From Bacteroidales bacterium (GTDB lineage Bacteria; Bacteroidota; Bacteroidia; Bacteroidales; Tenuifilaceae), in NCBI GenBank assembly GCA_028708425.1, contig JAQVYY010000022.1:1-51504 (forward strand): 51,504 bases of DNA, written 5' to 3'. Position numbers and translations under genes: made by a program. The notes beneath the pieces were generated by a model, which had not been told where the DNA came from, ran no database searches, and saw nothing but the letters and a program-made list of their open reading frames with translations. Positions 26,404 through 35,540 of this stretch are shown in pieces. Position 1 is the first letter of the stretch. Each line of letters opens with the position of its first letter.

Positions 26404-28575
26404 CTACTGCTTAACCAAACGTTTTGTTGTGATGCTATTGAGAGTTTGGATTTGAACAAAATACAGCCCCGGCGCTAAATTACTAATATCGATTTGCTGA
26501 TTGTTTACCACCTGTTTTTCCTGTTTAACAATCGCCCCCGTGGTATTAATAATGCGCAGATTTCCATTGGCATTGCCATGCAATTGGATGATAATTTGGC
26601 TGTTTGCTGGATTGGGATACATGTTGAAATTTGATTCGTTTGCTAATGTTTCGATGCTGTTTTCAGTTCGTTCGGTATACAAGTTATCGGCACAAAAATA
26701 CGCAGGCGTATTCATGCCCGATTCTCCAATATCGCTTGAACTTAGCACCATTTGGAGGCTGTCTACATAACCAAGTTGGCCCAGTTCAACCCATTGCCAT
26801 GTTTGTATAATGTGGTCTTTTTCTGGTTCATCGAATCGGAAGTCGGCTAAATAAAAGTGTACGGTATCAGTTGGTGTATAATTATAAAAGCCAAAAACAG
26901 AAAGTTTAAACCAGTCGGGATCGCTCCCTAAAATACCTCCAAATTTTTTACTGTTCCCATCGCCATCGCGCATCGAGAGGGCGGCATAGGTGCTATTTGT
27001 AACATAAAATCCCTTTACAATATGTGCTTGATCGTTAGCAAATTTTACCGTAGGTAAATTATAGGACGAAACATGCGAAACGCCGTACGTTCCACTATTT
27101 GTTGTATTTGCTTCAAATCCGCCACCAGTAATTGCGCCGTACTGATTGCCATGGCCTGGCGTTGTGTTGTCGGTTATGGATGAATATGCCCACTGCTCCC
27201 AAGTACCATGTTCTGTATTGTAGCGGTTTGAAAATATGGCATTCGCGGTTTGAAAAAATCCCTCTCCATTGGCACCATTCCAGTAGCTATTTTCGGTCAA
27301 TTCGAGGTCTTCGAAATCGGCAACAATGTAATCTCCTAGAATCTCATCATAAACACCAATAATCAATTGTGTTACAATTGTACGTTCGGTGTTGCTTACC
27401 TGAATGTTTACAACCGTTTGCCCGGTTTCATTAAACCCGATTACTAAATCGTTTTCGTTAATATCGGCAGTTGCTACATTGGTGAAACTGTTTGAAATAA
27501 CCGAATATAGAAGTTCTTCTTCACTATTAGGGTTGGTAAAATATTCGCTTAGGTTAAAAGTTAAATTTTCAGAACCTTGGGGCTGCTGTATTACTCCAAA
27601 CGGTTGAATTTGCTGAGGAGCGGGGATGGTTCCATTAATTTTGGCAATGGGGTGGGCATAGGAAAGCACAAATGCACCATTTTCGTCGCCTTGGTCGAGC
27701 AGATTTCCAGTAGTTTTTACCACGGTAAGCCAATCCATAGCATCAGTAGTATAGGCAAGAGTATCGAAGTTTTCACCATCGCCAGCTGTGCCATTCCACA
27801 TGGCTAAAACCTTATCGGCATAGTAGTCATTTAAAGTAAATACTAAATTCCCGGCATCATCCATATCACAATCGTAGATACTTGCAGGTGAATCGGTTAA
27901 CTTTTCGGCATCAACTATTTGTAAGGGTGCTGCTTCGGGATTTGAAACTACCGACAGAATATCAGCACCACTCCATTTTAATAACTTGTTGTTGGCCATT
28001 ACAGATGTACCGTAATACAAGTTTCCCTGCGTGTCAGAGGTAATTCCTGCAGAATTACCAAATATTTCGATGATAACCCTGTGATTATTTTCTCCTGAGG
28101 TGTCAAGCAAATAAATACAATCGCCTACCCCATAAATAATCCCATTTACAAGGAGATGACCATCAATAATTTCCATATCGAAATTTCCGGTAAGCGATGC
28201 TATAAATTCCCACTGCCCCGTTTCTGTATCAATGCGGTAAATACGATCATCAATATTGCCGGTAACGGTAAAGCCAGCCCAAATTTCGTTTTGTGATGGA
28301 TTGGCATAAACAAAACTGGGGAGAGCGTTATAACCAGAGGGTTTACCATATTTAGCCAATTCACTATTGTCGGACATATTGATAACGATTATGGTGTCGC
28401 CGGTATGAGCATACAACAACCCATCGCAAATATCAAAATTCAACAACATGTCGTAATCGGTAAAAACTTCAGCTGCGCTAAAATTATCACCAGTAGTCAG
28501 GTAGCAATCCTGTGCATGGGCTATATTTACCATAACAAGTATGGCAAGAAAAGCAACGTAAAATTTGTTCATCAT
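26404..28575 (-). CDS. Secreted DUF4465 protein with type IX secretion sorting domain
   Basis: The 723-residue protein begins with a signal peptide (MNKFYVAFLAILVMVNIAHAQ). Residues about 35-320 look like a beta-propeller (repeated YxxDxxTGQW, GNLYYGTS, GNLVFTLND blades). About residues 415-620 match DUF4465: ADFEDLELTENSYWNG, FSNRYNTEHGTWEQWAYSS and HGNQYGAITGGG. The last 75 residues are a Por/T9SS type-A sorting domain, FNMYPNPANSQIIIQL to TTKRLVKQ. It is therefore exported by T9SS and displayed on the surface. A surface ligand-binding role is plausible; some Bacteroidota DUF4465 and propeller proteins occur near B12-uptake genes, but no btuB or cobalamin riboswitch is seen here. Confidence 0.85.
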   Translation of the reverse strand: MMNKFYVAFLAILVMVNIAHAQDCYLTTGDNFSAAEVFTDYDMLLNFDICDGLLYAHTGDTIIVINMSDNSELAKYGKPSGYNALPSFVYANPSQNEIWAGFTVTGNIDDRIYRIDTETGQWEFIASLTGNFDMEIIDGHLLVNGIIYGVGDCIYLLDTSGENNHRVIIEIFGNSAGITSDTQGNLYYGTSVMANNKLLKWSGADILSVVSNPEAAPLQIVDAEKLTDSPASIYDCDMDDAGNLVFTLNDYYADKVLAMWNGTAGDGENFDTLAYTTDAMDWLTVVKTTGNLLDQGDENGAFVLSYAHPIAKINGTIPAPQQIQPFGVIQQPQGSENLTFNLSEYFTNPNSEEELLYSVISNSFTNVATADINENDLVIGFNETGQTVVNIQVSNTERTIVTQLIIGVYDEILGDYIVADFEDLELTENSYWNGANGEGFFQTANAIFSNRYNTEHGTWEQWAYSSITDNTTPGHGNQYGAITGGGFEANTTNSGTYGVSHVSSYNLPTVKFANDQAHIVKGFYVTNSTYAALSMRDGDGNSKKFGGILGSDPDWFKLSVFGFYNYTPTDTVHFYLADFRFDEPEKDHIIQTWQWVELGQLGYVDSLQMVLSSSDIGESGMNTPAYFCADNLYTERTENSIETLANESNFNMYPNPANSQIIIQLHGNANGNLRIINTTGAIVKQEKQVVNNQQIDISNLAPGLYFVQIQTLNSITTKRLVKQ

Positions 28576-29095
28576 AAGTGTTTTTAGGTTTATAAGTAAT
28601 TTAAACTAAATACTAGCAGGCAAATTTGAGTATTTCCCAAAAGAACGAAAATTGTTGCCCCCTTTTGATTTGAAAGAAGAAGTGAGTTTTTTCATTGTCC
28701 TGAAACTTTTTCGGTTAATTTAAGGTTCAGATTTTAGTAGATGATACCGCTCGGATAGTTCTTAAGCTAGTATGTTCAACTTCCTGTTCACAGCGGGCTG
28801 CGAGTCTGTTTTATCTTAGGTCTTTTGATTTTTTTGTGGAAGCGCTTTCCCATTCTATCTATAAAAGGATGAAGTGGGGGCATGGTCAATTCGTTAAACA
28901 ATAATCTCAGCAACGGGAACTGCTGTCGAATTGTACGGCATTCCCTTTAGTTCGTATGGCAAGCAAACCATAAATTTAAACCAATAATAGTAGTAAAGGT
29001 ATACTATCTCTATGATATTTCCAAGTCAATATGGTTTTTACAATAGAGTTTGACTTTTGCCAAATATCAGGGCGGTATGGTAATAATGTGCAGGG
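28576..29095. other. Gene-free region, possibly with decayed coding sequence
   Basis: About 520 bases without an intact gene. On the minus strand around 28790-28880 a run reading MGKRFHKKIKRPKIKQ is followed by several stops; it resembles a worn transposase tail but I cannot name a family. A short palindrome GGAAAGCGCTTCC-like motif lies at 28838-28850. No riboswitch consensus was found upstream of the DUF4465 gene. Confidence 0.4.
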
Positions 29096-29244
29096 TAGCC
29101 CCAATTATTCATTCGAATAATTGGGGTCTCCGACAGCGACTAAGTCTCACAACCCATTTTGTTACCCAAAATTGGGCTCAACTAAGTTGGGGTAACCCGC
29201 ATTTGCATTCATTTTTTCAAAATTTGATGAATAATGTGGGTTAA
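29096..29244 (+). repeat. 150-bp hairpin repeat, copy F
   Basis: A full-length forward copy with a perfect CCCCAATTATTC / GAATAATTGGGG hairpin, the central GTTACCC...GGGTAAC pairing and a right-end hairpin closed by ACCCGCATT / AATGTGGGT (one G-T pair). It lies about 95 bp beyond the stop of the SiaC-like gene. Confidence 0.93.
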
Positions 29245-29339
29245 AATAATAAATTCCTGTAAATCTTAGGCGTGTGGGCTTCCGTATCTATTTTGACTTG
29301 AAATCTACTTTATACGAATGGATAAATTTCAGCATCCCG

Positions 29340-29711
29340 CTACGTTATAATAACAAGTGATATTGGGACTTTGAAGAGACCCTTAAAATCGAGGCCCAAA
29401 TATTTTATGGTGTCGTCATCCTCCTCGTAGTACCACGTGATGTTAACTTTGTTGCCATCGAAATAGCATTTTTCTAGGAGTGTTAAAATATTGTATAGGA
29501 ATCTATTCGATCCGCTGTTAATGTATTCAATTGAGATCGACACCTCTGTTAATTTTTCGGGTTGAGCGATATAATTTTCAATCCATTTAATAATTGGGCG
29601 ATAGAAGGTAACCGCATCTTCAGGTATTGAACGACCCGATATTTTCAGGGTGCCTTTGCTAAAATCAATTTCTGGAGTTTTACTGTTTCCCTTGATATAT
29701 AAGTTATTCAT
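29340..29711 (-). CDS. SiaC-family (DUF1987) regulatory phosphoprotein
   Basis: The 123-residue protein fits the SiaC/DUF1987 family in length and in the segments LKISGRSIPEDAVTFYRPI and VSISIEYINSGSNRFLYNIL, near which the regulatory phosphorylated Thr/Ser of SiaC lies. In Pseudomonas, SiaC is cycled by the kinase SiaB and phosphatase SiaA and controls a diguanylate cyclase. No siaA or siaB homologue is present in this window, so its partners must be elsewhere. It is monocistronic in appearance. Confidence 0.85.
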   Translation of the reverse strand: MNNLYIKGNSKTPEIDFSKGTLKISGRSIPEDAVTFYRPIIKWIENYIAQPEKLTEVSISIEYINSGSNRFLYNILTLLEKCYFDGNKVNITWYYEEDDDTIKYLGLDFKGLFKVPISLVIIT

Positions 29712-29847
29712 AATTTAGGCATATATTGGTTTTTATCCGTTTTCCTTTTTGTAAATATACAAAAAAATGAGAAGTGAGCAATGCAAATATAAGGTGTATT
29801 AGTTTTTTTGATGATTAAGCATAAAGTATCGAAAAAAACAATCGTTT

Positions 29848-30852
29848 TTATCCAATATCTCTAAAAACCCTTTGCCAATATTTTTTTGTGGTTTCCCATC
29901 CAATTTCTCGGTCGGGTTTGGCCCTCGAGATTTTAATACTCTCTTTGTTTTCGCTAATTAAAAATGAAAAAACGAACCAGTCCTCACTATCAATGGCCAT
30001 ACTTCCAAATCGTAAGTCGTGTAACCAAATTTCTTTTGGCTTATTTTGTTGCACAGCATAAAAACTATTTGTGAAAAACTTTAGTTTTTTTACCTCTTCG
30101 GTATTGGCTAAACTATTTAATAGGTATGCATTTCGCTCTATGTATTCAAATTTTATTGGGTTCGTGTCAAAATTACTAATGTAACCGTAGTGGTATCCAG
30201 TAGAATCTTCGGCCAGTGCTAGCCATAGAAGGTTTGTAAATGGAAGCGGAGCGGTTTTTACATTCGTATAACCAATATGCTGTTCGCTAAGCTGTTTTTT
30301 TACTTTATTGCTAATGGCAACCTTATTGCTAATTGTAAAAAGAGTGAACAGTAGGGTGTATCCAAGTATTGCAGCCGACAGCTTAGTTCTTACAGCGGAT
30401 TTTTGTGGTTTAGTTAGTGTTACTATAAGCATGATAGCAATAGGAACGAGTAGCGTGAGGTCTATAATTCCAATCGAGTCAAAAGCAAGCCTTATGTTGT
30501 TAAATGGGAGTAGAAGCGCCGTGCCATAAGTGTTGAATACATCAATAGCCGAGTGCATCAGAATAGCCAGAAACGCCATAAATGTCCATCTCCTAAAGTA
30601 GTTATCCTTATAAATTGAACTTATAATATAGCCCATAATTGGGGCTACAATAAAAGCGAATAGTATTGAGTGGCTCGTCCCTCGGTGAAAAAGCAATGAG
30701 TTTACTGGGGATAGAAAGGGCGTGATAAATGCATCAAAATCGGGAATCGAACCAGCTATGGCACCCCAAAAGAGCGCTTTATTACCAACTTTATTGCCCA
30801 GGACTACTTGCCCTGTGGCGGCACCTAAAACAATGTGGGTAGCTGAGTCCAT
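29848..30852 (-). CDS. YdjM-like inner-membrane metal-dependent hydrolase
   Basis: The 334-residue protein starts MDSATHIVLGAATGQ and has the conserved metal-type residues HRGTSHS, DFDAFI and HSAIDVFNTYGT of the YdjM/LexA-regulated membrane hydrolase family. Four to five hydrophobic segments occupy residues about 60-190. The C-terminal 150 residues are soluble and extend beyond the E. coli YdjM length. The enzymatic substrate is unknown for the family. It is divergent from rlmD, with 84 bp between the starts. Confidence 0.85.
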   Translation of the reverse strand: MDSATHIVLGAATGQVVLGNKVGNKALFWGAIAGSIPDFDAFITPFLSPVNSLLFHRGTSHSILFAFIVAPIMGYIISSIYKDNYFRRWTFMAFLAILMHSAIDVFNTYGTALLLPFNNIRLAFDSIGIIDLTLLVPIAIMLIVTLTKPQKSAVRTKLSAAILGYTLLFTLFTISNKVAISNKVKKQLSEQHIGYTNVKTAPLPFTNLLWLALAEDSTGYHYGYISNFDTNPIKFEYIERNAYLLNSLANTEEVKKLKFFTNSFYAVQQNKPKEIWLHDLRFGSMAIDSEDWFVFSFLISENKESIKISRAKPDREIGWETTKKYWQRVFRDIG

Positions 30853-30936
30853 TGTATTATTTTGTTAACTTTGCGCCGTATTGTTTACTACTTTAACAGT
30901 CGTTGTGTTATTTCGTTCAATCAAATGTAAGAAAAA

Positions 30937-32346
30937 GTGAGAAAACGCAAACCAAACCCATTGCTTGAAAATATTCGTATTATCGACCTTGCTGCCGAGG
31001 GCAAAGCCATTGCCAAGGTCGATGGTAAGGTTGTGTTTGTGCCGTTTGCCGTTCCAGGCGATTTGGTCGATATACAGGTGTCGAAAAGGCGTAAAGGTTT
31101 TATGGAGGGATTCGTAACCCAGTATCACGAGCTGTCGCCCAATCGGGTTGAGCCATTTTGCAAGCATTTTGGTACTTGCGGAGGTTGTAAATGGCAAAAC
31201 TTGCCATACAGTATGCAGCTCGAAATGAAAGAAAAGCAGGTGGTTGATCAGCTCTTACGAATTGGTAATCTTACTTTGCCTAGCGTTAATCCCATTTTAG
31301 GATCTGAGAAAACCCAGTACTATCGAAATAAGCTAGAGTTTACGTTTAGCAGCTCGCGTTGGTTAACGCGCGAAGAGGTGCTGAGCGAATCGGAGGTTAA
31401 TCAGTATCCTGTGTTGGGGTTTCACGTGCCCGGAAGATTCGATAAAATTTTGAGGGTCGAAGAGTGCTTTTTGCAACCTGAGCCGTCCAATTCTATTCGC
31501 CTTTCGGTTGAAAAATTTGCGCTAGATAAAGGGTATACCTTTTATAATATTCGGGAGGGTAAGGGGTTTCTTCGTAGTCTGATTATTAGAACCGCATCTA
31601 CGGGCGATGTTATGGTTATCCTATCGGTTTTTGAGAATGAACCATTGAGTATAAAGGCTGTACTCGATCATATTAAATCCAATTTTCCCGAGGTTACCTC
31701 GTTAATGTATGTTGTAAACTCTAAGGTTAACGATACCATTAACGACCTCGATATCGTGTGCTACCACGGCAACGATTTTATTATGGAAGAGATGGAGGGT
31801 ATTCGTTTTAGAATCGGGCCCAAGAGTTTTTATCAAACTAACTCGCTTCAGGCTTACGAGCTGTATAAGGTTGTCCGTGAATTTGCTTCGCTTTCTGGAG
31901 ATGAAATGGTGTACGATTTATATACGGGAACGGGTACAATTGCAAACTTTTTAGCTCGCAGCTGCGCTAAGGTTGTTGGTATTGAGTACGTGCCCGAGGC
32001 AATTATTGATGCTAGGGCTAATGCAGAGCTTAATGGTATTAGCAATACCCATTTCGTTGCGGGTGATATGAAAGATGTTTTTACTGAATTGCTTTTTGCT
32101 GAGCATGGTTTTCCCGAAGTTGTAATTGTAGACCCGCCTCGCGCAGGAATGCATAAAGATGTTGTTGAGGGTATCCGACTGGTTAGGCCAAAGAGAATTG
32201 TATATGTTTCGTGTAATCCTGCAACCCAAGCCCGCGATATTGCGCTGCTCGGAACCGAGTATCGTGTAGCAAGGGTACAACCTGTTGATATGTTCCCTCA
32301 CACCCACCATGTTGAGAATGTTGTTTTGCTCGAGTATGAGGGGTAG
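30937..32346 (+). CDS. rlmD: 23S rRNA (uracil-5-)-methyltransferase RlmD (RumA)
   Basis: The 469-residue protein begins at GTG with a basic stretch and a TRAM-like RNA-binding domain (IIDLAAEGKAIAKVDGKVVFVPFAVPGDLV). A [4Fe-4S] cysteine set follows, CKHFGTCGGCKW with a further Cys later. The SAM domain has QTNSLQAYELY, DLYTGTGTIANF and DPPRAGMHKDV, and the catalytic nucleophile Cys is in YVSCNPATQARD. It methylates U1939 (E. coli numbering) of 23S rRNA in that family; TrmA/RlmC relatives are less likely given the cluster. It is transcribed alone. Confidence 0.93.
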   Translation: MRKRKPNPLLENIRIIDLAAEGKAIAKVDGKVVFVPFAVPGDLVDIQVSKRRKGFMEGFVTQYHELSPNRVEPFCKHFGTCGGCKWQNLPYSMQLEMKEKQVVDQLLRIGNLTLPSVNPILGSEKTQYYRNKLEFTFSSSRWLTREEVLSESEVNQYPVLGFHVPGRFDKILRVEECFLQPEPSNSIRLSVEKFALDKGYTFYNIREGKGFLRSLIIRTASTGDVMVILSVFENEPLSIKAVLDHIKSNFPEVTSLMYVVNSKVNDTINDLDIVCYHGNDFIMEEMEGIRFRIGPKSFYQTNSLQAYELYKVVREFASLSGDEMVYDLYTGTGTIANFLARSCAKVVGIEYVPEAIIDARANAELNGISNTHFVAGDMKDVFTELLFAEHGFPEVVIVDPPRAGMHKDVVEGIRLVRPKRIVYVSCNPATQARDIALLGTEYRVARVQPVDMFPHTHHVENVVLLEYEG

Positions 32347-32364
32347 CTGGTGTGTGTTGAGTTT

Positions 32365-32670
32365 CTAGTCGGGCATAATTACAAAGATATCCTCGTTGGG
32401 CTTCTTCATAAGGTACTGCTCACGGGCAAATTTCTCTAAATTTTCGTTGTTGGTCTGTAGCTCTTCAAGCTTTTGTCGATCTTCCTCTATCTTCTCTAAG
32501 TAGTACTCTTTCTCTTTATTTAGCTTCTTAATCTTAGAGTACTCGCGGTACACATCAACCCAGTTGCTGCTATCAAAAATAAGCATCCAGAGCAAGAATA
32601 TGGCGATAGTTAAGATGTACTTATTCTTTATCCATGGAAAAATTTTATTCCAAATATCCGCTCCAGTCAT
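32365..32670 (-). CDS. DivIC/FtsB-like septum formation initiator
   Basis: The 101-residue protein has one transmembrane helix (residues about 19-34, YILTIAIFLLWMLIFD) followed by a heptad-rich coiled coil (VYREYSKIKKLNKEKEYYLEK... KLEELQTNNENLEKFAREQ) and a short KKPNEDIFVI tail. That is the FtsB/DivIC architecture, where the protein bridges the division complex with FtsL and FtsQ. It is single in its orientation, between rlmD (convergent, 18 bp) and the TonB receptor. Confidence 0.9.
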   Translation of the reverse strand: MTGADIWNKIFPWIKNKYILTIAIFLLWMLIFDSSNWVDVYREYSKIKKLNKEKEYYLEKIEEDRQKLEELQTNNENLEKFAREQYLMKKPNEDIFVIMPD

Positions 32671-32852
32671 CTTGGTAATAATGTATTAATTGTGGTGTAT
32701 AAAATATTTTTTAGATGGATGAAAAAATTCAGGGTAAAACCATTTGCCTTTTTTCGATAGACCAGTAGCAAAATTAGTTAAAATAACACCTTACACAAAA
32801 AAAATATCATAATGTTACTGCATTTTGTTGGTTTGCAGAAAATTAGGAAAGG

Positions 32853-35309
32853 TTAAAAATTGGCCGAAATTTTTAAATTTATTCTACGCGATGTAAGGGT
32901 GTTTGGTACGGCATATTTTCCCGATTCGTTATTCTGATTTGATACCGTTTGAACCCACATGTACGAAATGGTATTTGTAAAGTCGAAGAGGTTGAATACC
33001 TCAACGCCTATCCATAGCTCGTTTAGCCATTTTACTTTACTTAAGCCCTTGCTGTTCTTGCCCTTTACGGTTTTAGTAAAACCGATATCAATCCGTTTGT
33101 ATGCGGGCATGCGTTTAAGTACGTCCCATCGGTCCGAGTCGGGAACTCCAAAGGGGTAACCTGTTCCAAAGTAGCCCGTTAGGTAAACCCTGTACGTTGG
33201 GTTTTTAGGGATATAGTCCTGAAAAAACAGGCCAAAGTTAATGCGTTGGTCGGTGGGGCGAGGATAAAATCCTGGGTAAACGATTTGCCCGCTGTCATCA
33301 ATGTACGAATCGTTTTCTATATCCTCAAAAGTTCGCATTATCGACAGGCTAGCCCACGATTCTGCGCCATCAACAAACTCTCCGTTTAGCTTAAAATCGA
33401 TGCCCTGTGCAAAACCTTTGGCAATGTTTTCGCCCGTGTACATTATTCGCACGTTATCAACCCTGTAGGGTATTAGGTTGTGCAATCCTTTGTGGAAAAG
33501 TTCAACCTGTAGTCGGAACGGGCGATTCCATGCTTCGAAAAGATACTCGGTACCCAGTACGGCATGTATCGATTTTTGCGACGCAATGTTACGGTTTAAC
33601 TCCCCGTTTGCTAGTCTAAGCTCCTTGTATATTGGAGGTTGAAAATAGTATCCCCCCGATAGGTGGAATGAAATATCGCTTTGCCAATGTGGTTTAACCA
33701 TTATCGATGCCCTAGGGCTTATATCAAAATTTTGGTTAAAACTCCAGTAGGCAATTCGGATGCCCGCTGTTGCAGAAAAATCGAATTCATTGAATGAAGC
33801 ATGGTATGTATCCTGAACGTAGGCATTAAACCTATTCGATTTTATGCTGTTTGTTGAATATAAACGTTTAGAAAGAATCAGCTGTTCACCGTTGTAGGGT
33901 ATTGCGTAACCCGACGAGTCTATTAGTTCCCATTCGTTTAGCTTGTCGCTAATTAGCTCATGTTGGGTTGAGATACCCCATTTTATAGTGTGGTCGTTAA
34001 CGTGGGCTATGCCCAGATGTTCGGCTTTCAGTATATTGACACTCAGAAAGTTTCGAGCGTGATTCATAAATCCTCCTATGCCAACGTTAATAAGGCTATC
34101 GCTATAGGTTGTTGAGCCCAGCGAGTTATCAAGCTCGTTAAGCAGGTACTGCCCAATTATGTCGAAGGTTTCCGATTCGTTGGCCATATAGCCGTTGCCA
34201 ATAAACTTTAGAACAACCTTATCGGTAGGTCTATACTCGCCAGTAAATGCACCTTGGAATGTTTCAAACTTATTAATTTCTTGGCCCTCGTAGAATACTT
34301 TTAGCTGAAGGGCGTTACTAAACCAGCCGAATCGCGTTTCACGCTCTTTAGGGGTAAACCTATAGCTATTGCTCGATATGTATCCTAGGAAATCGAATTT
34401 TAGCTTAGGTGAAATGCGCCACGACAGATTCGATTGTAGGTCGAAGAACGAGGGCTTGTAATCGCCTTTGGTGTCGAGGCTGTTGAGTATATACTGCGAT
34501 GTTTTATACCGGATACCCGTTATATGGCTAAAACGTTGATTCTTACTTATCCCCTCAATTGTTCCGTTTGCACCCAGTAGGCTAACCTCTGTTTTGGCCT
34601 TATTTTCGTTCGGTGTTTTGTACTTTATGCTTAGCACCGACGACATCTTATCGCCATATTCGGCGTTAAAACCTCCTGCCGAGAATTCCACACCATCAAC
34701 CATATCCGAATTTATAAAGCTTAAACCCTCCTGTTGTCCAGACCTTATAAGGAATGGACGATAAACCTCAATATTGTTGACATACACAAGATTCTCGTCA
34801 AAATTACCCCCTCTAACCGAGTACTGAGAGCTCATCTCGTTTGTTGATGAGACCCCCGGAAGCGATTTCAGGATATCCTCAAAATTACCCGAAGCGCTGG
34901 GTATATGCTCTATGTCTCTGTGGTTAATTCTTTCAATGTTACCAAACCTTTTGTTTGATATCGTGATGGTGACCTCGTCAATGTCGCTTGTCGATTCGTA
35001 CAGGGTTACATTTATGGTTTTTCGTTTGCCGGTGTTTACCCGAATTTTTAATGTTCTTGTAGAGTAGCCTAAGGCCGAAAAGCTAATTAAAACCGAATCG
35101 GTACTCTGTATGGGTAAGGAATAAAACCCTGTGGTGTCAGTGGCAATACCCGTTCTATTGCTTTCGTTTATAACATTTACGTAAGCAATTGGTTCCCCTT
35201 TGGTATTGCTAACAATACCTTCGACCGCGCTGGTTGTTTGTCCGAAAATATTGGAAACAGCTGCAGTGGCAAGGGTAAAAAGAAGGAGTATCCGTTTTTT
35301 TGTTATCAA
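32853..35309 (-). CDS. TonB-dependent outer-membrane receptor
   Basis: The 818-residue protein has a signal peptide (ILLLFTLATAAVSNIFGQ), an N-terminal carboxypeptidase-regulatory-like (CarboxypepD_reg) domain (residues about 27-110: EGIVSNTKGEPIAYVNV, GFYSLPIQSTDSVLI), a plug domain (IPSASGNFEDILKSLPGV, YSVRGGNFDENLVYVN) and a 22-strand barrel ending in SRRINLKISANF with a terminal Phe. The only start in frame is TTG at 35309. No SusD partner is next to it, so it is probably an uptake receptor for a small substrate such as a siderophore, metal or vitamin rather than a Sus-type glycan system. Two 13-bp direct repeats sit in its promoter region. Confidence 0.93.
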   Translation of the reverse strand: MITKKRILLLFTLATAAVSNIFGQTTSAVEGIVSNTKGEPIAYVNVINESNRTGIATDTTGFYSLPIQSTDSVLISFSALGYSTRTLKIRVNTGKRKTINVTLYESTSDIDEVTITISNKRFGNIERINHRDIEHIPSASGNFEDILKSLPGVSSTNEMSSQYSVRGGNFDENLVYVNNIEVYRPFLIRSGQQEGLSFINSDMVDGVEFSAGGFNAEYGDKMSSVLSIKYKTPNENKAKTEVSLLGANGTIEGISKNQRFSHITGIRYKTSQYILNSLDTKGDYKPSFFDLQSNLSWRISPKLKFDFLGYISSNSYRFTPKERETRFGWFSNALQLKVFYEGQEINKFETFQGAFTGEYRPTDKVVLKFIGNGYMANESETFDIIGQYLLNELDNSLGSTTYSDSLINVGIGGFMNHARNFLSVNILKAEHLGIAHVNDHTIKWGISTQHELISDKLNEWELIDSSGYAIPYNGEQLILSKRLYSTNSIKSNRFNAYVQDTYHASFNEFDFSATAGIRIAYWSFNQNFDISPRASIMVKPHWQSDISFHLSGGYYFQPPIYKELRLANGELNRNIASQKSIHAVLGTEYLFEAWNRPFRLQVELFHKGLHNLIPYRVDNVRIMYTGENIAKGFAQGIDFKLNGEFVDGAESWASLSIMRTFEDIENDSYIDDSGQIVYPGFYPRPTDQRINFGLFFQDYIPKNPTYRVYLTGYFGTGYPFGVPDSDRWDVLKRMPAYKRIDIGFTKTVKGKNSKGLSKVKWLNELWIGVEVFNLFDFTNTISYMWVQTVSNQNNESGKYAVPNTLTSRRINLKISANF

Positions 35310-35361
35310 AGTATTACAGGTAATTGCAGAAGGAACTAAAATCTACTTACTATTTAAAACG

Positions 35362-35407
35362 CAAAGCTAAAAGAAAATTGTGCAAATCGGTATAAAAATT
35401 GTGCAAA
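35362..35407 (-). promoter_or_regulatory. Promoter and putative operator of the TonB-receptor gene
   Basis: On the minus strand TAGCTTTG (35369-35362) matches the -7 consensus. Immediately upstream, AAAATTGTGCAAA occurs twice (plus-strand 35374-35386 and 35395-35407), 21 bp start to start, two helical turns apart. This arrangement suits a dimeric regulator touching the same DNA face next to the promoter. Confidence 0.45.
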
Positions 35408-35505
35408 AATACAGCTTTCTTGCGACAATATGACGCTGTTGCCGCACGTGATCATGTCAATGTGGCGTTATTTTAGGGTTGGTACATTTTTTATGCACTC
35501 TAGTT

Positions 35506-35513
35506 TAGATTTG
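35506..35513 (+). promoter_or_regulatory. -7 element (TAGATTTG) of hsp20
   Basis: TAGATTTG lies 27 bp before the hsp20 ATG. A TTG at 35479-35481 is 24 bp upstream, slightly wide for the -33 element. Confidence 0.4.
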
Positions 35514-35540
35514 AATACAAACAACTAAAAATTTTCTAAT

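Noticed and set aside
28838-28850. A LacI/CRE-like palindrome (GGAAGCGCTTTCC)
   Set aside because: It is a single short match far from any start codon, and no LacI-type regulator is in the window.
29050-29244. A 64-codon open frame across repeat copy F
   Set aside because: It lies almost wholly inside the structured repeat, and the same frame is not kept in the other copies.
32853-35309. A Sus-type polysaccharide utilisation locus
   Set aside because: No SusD-like gene, glycoside hydrolase or hybrid two-component gene is adjacent to the TonB receptor.
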